Shown here: piece by piece, positions 57,374-64,000 of the stretch
Layout: every line of letters begins with the position of its first letter
Position numbering within the stretch: the stretch's first letter is position 1
NCBI GenBank assembly: GCA_964036155.1
Contig: OZ038422.1
Coordinates: 1,426,001 to 1,490,000 of the forward strand
Source: Diploscapter coronatus
Lineage: Eukaryota > Nematoda > Chromadorea > Rhabditida > Rhabditidae
Direction of reading: 5' to 3'
Length of the DNA stretch: 64,000 bases
Position numbers and translations under genes: made by a program
Notes under the pieces: generated by a model
The model's input: the letters and a program-made list of their open reading frames with translations, nothing else
Told to the model about the DNA's origin: nothing
The model's database searches: none

Positions 57374-60300
57374 ATGCGGGGTTTATTACTCCTTATATTT
57401 GCGCTTTTATATATCAAAGGTATGGAATACTATTGCATCACATTAATTACACCATTATTTAAAATTTTAGGAGTAACATCTAAATCTCAACAATGTATGG
57501 AGTGCAATTTTTTGGTCGAATTATTACACGAACAATGGGGTGACAAAACTTTGGATGAATGCATGTAAGTGATTAAAAAATATTTTAAGTTGCATATTAA
57601 TATTATATATCACAAGTTATCTACATTTAATAATACATCTTCAATTTGTATATTTTAACCTATCTTAATTGCATGCTCTAATTTAATATCCTAGCACAAG
57701 TTATCTATTTAACATTTCATATACTACTAAAATTCAAATATTTTAAACACATTTCAATTTATATATAAATTTGAATATATAGGGCCGACATGGCAATATT
57801 TTTATGCGATGAATTGCATATCGAAGACAATTTCGTGTGCGATTACATCGTCGGTGACTATCGGGATGAGGTTGTATGGGTCTTGGGCCAAGTTTTAGTC
57901 ACTCCGAATCAGATGTGCGGTATATTAGTGGATGGTAAATCTAATCATATATAAAATTGTAATATATCTATATATTTGAATAGTTTAATAGTATATATGA
58001 ATCATAAATTAATATATTCCAAATTTCATCATATATTTATATTTTTAATAACTTCATATACCTAAAATATTTCATATGTATATTAAAACACTTCATATAT
58101 CTTAAGGATAATTCACTTTACACCAGATTGCGATAGTCCCTTCGACCCGTTGGTATCAAATTGGCTGCTGCCTATACCTGGAAACGCACCACCGTTCGAG
58201 CCCAAGAAGCCAGTTGATGTATTGTTTGATTTATTGAGAGATGATCATTATAGTCACTATTTTAGTCCGGAAAGCCCACATTAAGAGTGTTACACTTAAC
58301 TGACCCGCATATCGACATGATATACACACCTGGAATGGAAGTTGACTGCGATACGTCTTTATGTTGCAGGCAACAAGATACGCCCGTTGTAAGAAATAAT
58401 CAATAATTATTCTAATAAATCATTCTAAAATCCATATTATTTAAACTTCAATACATTAGAAGATATGCTAAAGTTAGTTATTTTTAAATTTACTAAGATA
58501 GTAATATATCATTCGGTGCAGCTTATATTTCGGAGGATAGGTTATTGTCAAAAACCGATACTTGAGACGAAATAAATGACACGGACTTTTGATGCGTATA
58601 AATCAGCACGTTGTTTGTAGCCGACTTTACACTACTACATCATGTTCAAGGAGTGACTGCAACGACTATTTATGTATACACAATGCACACTTTGCATATT
58701 CGAATTTGCGCATCGTTTAATTCGTCTCAAGTTATCGGTCATTGACGATAATATTTTATTTTATTTAACTTGAGGAACTGAATTCGGATACGCAGACTAC
58801 TCCCGGAGTAAAGAACCCTGCTGGACATTGGGGCTCTATAGGTAAATGCGACCCTCCATATTACCTATTCCAAAACATGCTACAACACATCGTTCAAACT
58901 AACGGGAAGGTTGAATATATTCTATTATTTAAAATACGCATATTTTGACTTTACAGATCGATTATATCGTTATGACGGGCGACTTAATGAGCCATGACGT
59001 CTGGAATTACAACAACGTATCTCATATGGCGTTCATTAAGAACATATCGGACAATATTAAGACGTAAATTTCACTTTATTTAAATTAGATATAAACTAAT
59101 TGATAATGTTCAAACTTCATAGCATTCAGTAAATTCCCACAACTATCGCTTTCTATTGAAATATCGATAGGTTAAAACACTTCACTTACCCAGAATTATA
59201 CAAATTTCATATCCTAAACTCTGCAAAGCTAATGAGGCTTCTTGAATGATGCGTATTAAATTTCTGAATTGTAGGTATTTCCCCGGAGTTCCCGCGATGT
59301 GTGTGATAGGGAATCACGAGGGCGTGCCAATTTCGAATGTCGCTCCGCACTTTACTCCTGAGAGATGGCACATGAATTGGCTCTATGGCGCTATGCTCGA
59401 ATCTTGGGCCGATTGGATTCCGAGTGATCAAAATGCTACCATGATTTAGTATGTAGCAAGTTTTGAATACAAGTTCAGATGATATTTTTAGCCGAGGCTG
59501 TTACATGCGAAAACTCTATCCAGGATTGAGAGTTATCGCTTTGAATAACGTCTATGGGGATCCATTAAACTTGTAAGTTAATTTTAAATCATGAATTAAT
59601 TTAAAGGCAACCTGTAAATGACGAAATTTAAAATGACTGAACGCAATGGAACTTGACAGGATCTGTGCAGAAATGGAAGAGTTTAGTCATTTTTGCGTTT
59701 CGTCAAATACTAAAAACGTTTCGTCATTTCATCATTACGTCATTTACAAACTGCCAACTTAAAATATAATAATTCTAGCTGGCTCCTAGTGAACCAAACC
59801 GACCCTGACGGCACCTTATCCTGGCTAATTGATCAATTATTGGAGGCTGAAAAGGCTGGCGATAAGGTTTGAGTTTTAATTTTAAAATATTTTTAGCTTA
59901 TTATTAAAATATGAAACTCAGGTTCAAATCATAGCGCATATTCCTGGCGGGAATAGAGAGACGTTAGAAGGATGGAATGTCAATTACTATAACATCGTTA
60001 ATCGGTTACATTTTTAAATCAAACAACCCTTTAAAATCATAAAATTTCAGATTCGCCAATACTATTTCCGGTCAATTCTGGGGCCACACACACTCAGGTA
60101 TCGTTATCGTCTAAAGTCCCCCCTCACGCGAACTGAACCTCGCGCGAACCTCGTATGAACTATCGCATTACCTCGCGTGAACCTAATTATGCAGTAATTG
60201 GGCAATTATTTAGTCGATAATTTTTGCATGAAACTGTAGAGAAAGTCAATACCAACGAGCTCCATGTAAATTTTTCTGGTTTACTATCACTTTTTCTTTA

Positions 60301-61642
60301 TGATTTTTTGATTCGCGTGAGCCTCAATTTCTTCATGGCTCAGATGAACCTCGTGTGAATTGAAAGTTCGCGCGAGGGGACTTTAGTACGATTTCAGATC
60401 AATTCTACATGACTTATAAGGACATGAATGACCATACCTCAACGCCAACTAGGTATAAATAGTTTTAAAAATAACTATAAGCTTTTTCACAAAAATAATA
60501 ATGGAGAGGACTTATAGTAGGACTTAGAAATGTACATATTTTTATCAGTTATTATATTATATTTTAATTAAATTTAGTGTAATATTCTCGGCTCCAAGCG
60601 TAACGACATACCCCGATCACCAACCTGCATATCGAATTTATACGATCGATGGAAATTACCCAGGATCCACTTATTCCGTCATCGATTACGAAGTGTGGTT
60701 CTTCAACCTAACTCTGAATAACGCGAACCCGAATAACCCCGTTTGGCAGCAAATGTATCCGAGTATTTTGAAGGAGTATGGTGGGTCAATAGTAATATTA
60801 ATAATTCAAATATATCAAAAATCTTCATCTAATGAAAAAATAAAGTTAAAAATATAACAGACATTCAATAAATAGTAGATCATGATCGTCTATCCATTTA
60901 TTAGCCTCTAAATAAGGTAGCACATATTAAATTGTTTCAAATTCGAGAACAATCTAATTATTCGAAGTTACGACAAAATGACAACGATATTTTCTTAATA
61001 TGCGTCAAAAAAGTATTTTAGGTATGAACTCCGCAATCCCCAGTGAGTGGAGTAATTTGATCGACCGAATGATCAAGGATAACACATTGTTCGAGAAGTA
61101 TCGTACATTCCACTACCGTCGGAATCAATATGATGGATTAGGTGGGACTATTCGAAATAATTATAATCGGAAAAATAGATATGGGTAGAGGATAAGTTAG
61201 ATGTTTCTCTAACAACTCACTATTTCTTCATATTGTAGGCAGCAATGTATATAATAAAGTATAAAAGTAGTGAATAAATGAAAATATGACAGTTTTGGTT
61301 ACTACATCATTAATCGCGATTTTTGGTTATTAACTTTAATTAATGAGTTTATCACTTACACTTACTATTTTCGACTTGACATTTTTAATCAACACATATA
61401 AAAGCTGTTTAGTAATAACTATTCTAATTTCAAATTAAGGCCATTGCTCTCAAACCTGCAAGAACAACCTACTCTGCACCCTTAGACAATTCCATCACTC
61501 TCAGGGAAAACTGTGTCCGGATTTGCAGAATAATTCTACCCAAAAAGAACCACTCATGTATTCGCCTTCGAGATTGGAGTTCAGACGCAAAGTCTACGAG
61601 TACAGAATGAAGAAGAGAGACAGCGAAAATTGTCCACTGTAA
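57374..61642 (+). CDS. Acid sphingomyelinase (saposin-B plus metallophosphoesterase), about 600 aa
   Basis: Sixteen exons: 57374-57419, 57471-57564, 57783-57934, 58127-58218, 58266-58388, 58775-58909, 58957-59063, 59275-59448, 59492-59572, 59779-59866, 59922-60004, 60051-60097, 60398-60452, 60578-60780, 61022-61141, 61440-61642. A signal peptide (MRGLLLLIFALLYIKG) is followed by a saposin-B domain with paired cysteines (about 20-105), a Pro-rich linker, then the binuclear-metal catalytic domain. Metal and catalytic motifs are all present: DPHID (about 141-145), GDLMSHD (222-228), GNHE (262-265), AHIPGG (369-374) and GHTHS (403-407). The C-terminal domain has the expected cysteines (HCSQTCKNNLLC). 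It should hydrolyse sphingomyelin to ceramide and phosphocholine in lysosomes or outside the cell; nematodes encode several such enzymes (ASM-1, -2, -3). The acceptor at 58775 (AACTTGAG) is weak. A poly(A) signal AATAAA lies near 61691. Confidence 0.95.
58543..58746. repeat. TIR element, family E copy 6 (sphingomyelinase intron)
   Basis: ATTGTCAAAAACCGATACTT and its near complement (AGTTATCGGTCATTGACGAT) bound the element. It lies in intron 58389-58774, just before the weak acceptor at 58775. Confidence 0.85.
59605..59757. repeat. TIR element filling a sphingomyelinase intron
   Basis: Ends GGCAACCTGTAAATGACG and GTCATTTACAAACTGCC. It takes 153 of the 206 nt of intron 59573-59778, leaving 53 nt. 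Confidence 0.85.
60109..60390. repeat. TIR element occupying nearly all of a sphingomyelinase intron
   Basis: Ends CTAAAGTCCCCCCTCACGCG and CGCGCGAGGGGACTTTAG, with internal copies of CGCGCGAACCTCG-like units. The intron 60098-60397 is 300 nt; only about 11 nt precede and 7 nt follow the element. Confidence 0.85.
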
Positions 61643-63138
61643 TTAGATAATAATAATTTATTCCTGTAGTTAAAATTTTGATAGAATTAATAAATGTGGA
61701 TTGTAAATAATCAAAGTTTTGTATTGTGAACAAAATAAAATGAATACGAGTCTGAGGAAGCAGTCGCTTATTGATCAATGCCGTCTGCATGATCATGTAT
61801 GGTTGCTGGGGTTTGCCAGTAGATCAGAAATATGAGTAGGTAGGTAGATAGTGCTGTCGACCGCTTGTTAGACGAGGTGGTGAGATAAATTTAGACTAAG
61901 ATTTCTTCACTTTACTAATTGAATTAGAATTATGGTAATATGTCAAGATAAAATTGTACATGTTCATTTTTATATAAATTTTAGAATAATAATCCTACGT
62001 ATTCGTAGTTTAACCGACTAAGACTTTTATTTAATTTCAGAATCTTCTTACATCATGAGAGACGCTTGGGTAAAAATTTAAAATGATAAATAATGAGTAT
62101 TTCAATAGTTTAGACTCGCCAATATTGCAATATCTACCGTATCGGAAATAAGGCCATTGGCTTCGCTAAGGCTGGTAGATGTATTTGTGTTGGACTAGCG
62201 TTTTGAAAGCTCATTTATTGGATCCTAAACATTTTCGTGCAAAAATCGAGAAAACATAAATATGCAAATGCGTTTTAGGCCTCCCACAGCGGACTTCCGA
62301 CCGGCGCAGCGTCGATTGCTCCATGAATATCGTTGATAGCCGCTCTAATGATGATATTTTTGAACATTTGAAAATAAACGAATTTTACTAAAGGACTACA
62401 TTTGTTGATACAAATTTTAAAATAGGCAGTGATCTTGTTTGCGATAAAAGTAGAGCTCAAGAATGACAAATATGAAAGTTTGAGAAAATATCTACGAAGT
62501 GATTCATATCAATTGATTATTCTTGCTTGACATGCTTTAAATATGTGCACTTAAGAATTCTACTCACTCAATTATCATGAATCGGAAATCACTAGTGAGA
62601 AAAGCAACTCGAATAGAGACAGTGTAAGCATTATTTATCTAATAATAAATTTCAAAAATCAGATCATGTATAAAATAGGGGAAAATAAAACGAGGAATAA
62701 ATATGAAAATAACACTAAATAGGCACCTCAAACTCTATAATAGAATAAAACTTTCTAGTTCAGCATCGAAATCAAGTTATGACGTTAAGCTTTGCCACAA
62801 TTCACAAACGTTTTTAAAATGTCCCATTTTGTTGATTTGATATTTTTAAATTTAGTACCAAAAGTTATAAATGAGTATAAATTAGAAAATACTACCGAAC
62901 TTAATATAATAAATTAACCAAATCGTTATGCAAGGTGATACCTTTTTGACTAGAAAATTCGTCATTACCAGTGGCAAGCACTAGAATTTTAATAATTCTA
63001 TATAAAAGTTTCATTAAACGGAATTTCAAATCTAGTAAATCGTTAGAATGTTGAGAGATTCGCCAAACTATAATTTCCATTTATGTAGCAGAACTTAGTC
63101 AAAGTTTGCGGCCCTATTTAGAAACATAAATCAAGAGC
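61643..63138. other. AT-rich stretch, mostly without genes
   Basis: Aside from the possible exon at 62275-62344, nothing with coding character was found. Confidence 0.4.
62275..62344 (-). CDS. Possible terminal exon of an unidentified gene
   Basis: After an acceptor-like CATCATTAG an open frame encodes AAINDIHGAIDAAPVGSPLW and two more residues before TAA. Its composition is more protein-like than the surrounding AT-rich DNA. No upstream exon could be joined with confidence between 62345 and 63138. It could belong to the partial gene further right only if that gene's TAA at 63139 were bypassed, so it is more likely separate or spurious. Confidence 0.25.
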
Positions 63139-64000
63139 TTAGAGTTTTCTATTAGATGAGAATGAATCTCCATATCCGTTGCCCTTTCTTTCTCTTTCAT
63201 TCTTATGTTGTGGCTGATTAAAGTAATTGGTGAAGCTGTCCACAACATTCCATACTTTCGTACCCCAATTACGTAGCTGTTTTTTACTTCTGCTGTCAAA
63301 ATCTATTTCATTCTCGTTGTCACTGGTTTCATAATCAGTCGGAGGTGCATAGGGTTTGCGGGTTCGTCTCCTCTTCTGGTAAGAGGCCTTGTTAAAGTAC
63401 ATCTCCTGTTGTACTAGGTTGATTTCTTTCCCAGTTACTGTTGCCTCAAACAGAAGCTTGATATTCGGACCTGTCATTTCCAGCTTCTCCAATTCCTTTT
63501 GAATATTCTGAATATCCGACGCATCGATGAGCTGTGCTGTTCCATTCGCGAGTTGATTGGATAGTATGCGTTTCTTCTCTTTGTAGTCTCTCAGTTGTTG
63601 CTCAAGGCGTTCGACCTTCTTTTGGCCTTTCTTGCTTTCTCTATTTCCAGCAGCTTGTTCGGCTTCACGAATGTTGAACCTCAAATAATCTTCAACAGCA
63701 TCGCTATAGGGAATTATAGCATGCTTGTTCAAGAAAGCAGCGAATTTTGCACAAGCCTCATCGATGGCTGTCTGTTCTGCCTTGTATTTGTTTATTAGGT
63801 CTTTATAGGTTTGGACGATAATTTCCTGCTTCTCTTTATCGCTGTTCGTGTTTCTCAGTTTCCTTTGAATCTCAGGATCTTCCACCAGAATTTCGGTCTT
63901 CTCCTGCGTGTATGTAATGTGCATATGAAGATCCCAGGGACATCCACAATTGATACATTTCAGAGTTGTTTTATCCATTGCCTTGCAGTTCTGTAAAGCT
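63139..64000 (-). CDS. C-terminal part of a Cys-motif/coiled-coil protein, runs off the right edge
   Basis: A single open frame of at least 287 codons runs from the window edge to TAA at 63139. It continues in frame upstream of the ATG at 63978 (ALQNCKAMDK), so that Met is probably internal. Near the start is a Cys cluster (LKCINCGCPWDLHMHITY), likely metal-binding. A long Lys/Glu/Gln-rich alpha-helical region follows (about residues 30-170 of the visible part), then a basic patch (KRRRTRKPYAPP) and an Asn/Gly-rich end. From memory, this arrangement resembles the region that follows a P-loop GTPase domain in a family of poorly characterised nematode and fungal proteins; the GTPase part, if any, would lie outside the window. 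No introns are visible, in contrast to its neighbours. Confidence 0.75.
   Translation of the reverse strand, partial: ALQNCKAMDKTTLKCINCGCPWDLHMHITYTQEKTEILVEDPEIQRKLRNTNSDKEKQEIIVQTYKDLINKYKAEQTAIDEACAKFAAFLNKHAIIPYSDAVEDYLRFNIREAEQAAGNRESKKGQKKVERLEQQLRDYKEKKRILSNQLANGTAQLIDASDIQNIQKELEKLEMTGPNIKLLFEATVTGKEINLVQQEMYFNKASYQKRRRTRKPYAPPTDYETSDNENEIDFDSRSKKQLRNWGTKVWNVVDSFTNYFNQPQHKNERERKGNGYGDSFSSNRKL

Noticed and set aside
1..64000. tRNA, rRNA, CRISPR arrays, bacterial-type operons
   Set aside because: Scanned by eye for tRNA arm consensus and repeat-spacer patterns; none found, and the gene structure is plainly eukaryotic.

Overview
This is eukaryotic DNA and almost certainly nematode. It is AT-rich, with intron-split genes on both strands, many very short introns (about 41-51 nt), 3' splice sites of the TTTTCAG type, and acceptor-like TTTNCAG sequences just upstream of several start codons, as expected where spliced-leader trans-splicing occurs. 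Several gene families fit: a Hex/PHA-2 homeobox gene, a Tyr/Trp/Arg-rich basic protein that looks like the nematode thick-filament protein beta-filagenin, a SNAP-25-type SNARE, an acid sphingomyelinase, an equilibrative nucleoside transporter and a CLPTM1 orthologue. I rebuilt the gene models by hand from splice sites and reading phase; the stated exons keep frame throughout. The species cannot be named from this window.

Layout, left to right. 1.2-2.7 kb (-): small type I membrane protein. 4.2-9.0 kb (-): unrecognised disordered protein of about 455 aa in 11 exons. 11.3-13.6 kb (-): cysteine-rich secreted protein. 21.7-26.8 kb (-): Hex-type homeobox gene, first exon not found. 29.5-34.8 kb (+): CLPTM1, 17 coding exons. 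35.6-36.7 kb (+): 151-aa single-pass membrane protein. 37.0-37.3 kb (-): 84-aa Lys-rich protein. 37.4-39.6 kb (+): filagenin-like protein. 39.8-41.5 kb (-): SNAP-25-like Qbc-SNARE. 42.6-45.8 kb (-): three-MAM-domain extracellular protein with Thr-rich linkers, 5' end unresolved. 52.8-56.7 kb (+): nucleoside transporter. 57.4-61.6 kb (+): acid sphingomyelinase. 63.1 kb to the edge (-): C-terminal part of an unrecognised Cys-motif/coiled-coil protein. The genes look like independent units; no common pathway is evident. Long non-coding stretches lie at 13.6-21.7 kb (holding a 2-kb palindrome), 26.8-29.5 kb and 45.8-52.7 kb.

The most unusual content is a large set of short palindromic elements (80-300 bp). 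At least seven families have two or more copies here. Most copies lie inside introns, and subtracting the element often leaves an intron of the usual 45-70 nt. Elements with otherwise unrelated arms share a central core, CGAAATAGYATGGG paired with CCCATRCTATTTCG. One element ends exactly at an exon boundary and supplies the GT donor. Another fills nearly all of a 300-nt sphingomyelinase intron, leaving about 20 nt. Together this looks like a family of modular, intron-colonising and possibly intron-making (introner-like) hairpin MITEs, and it is the best candidate here for something undescribed.
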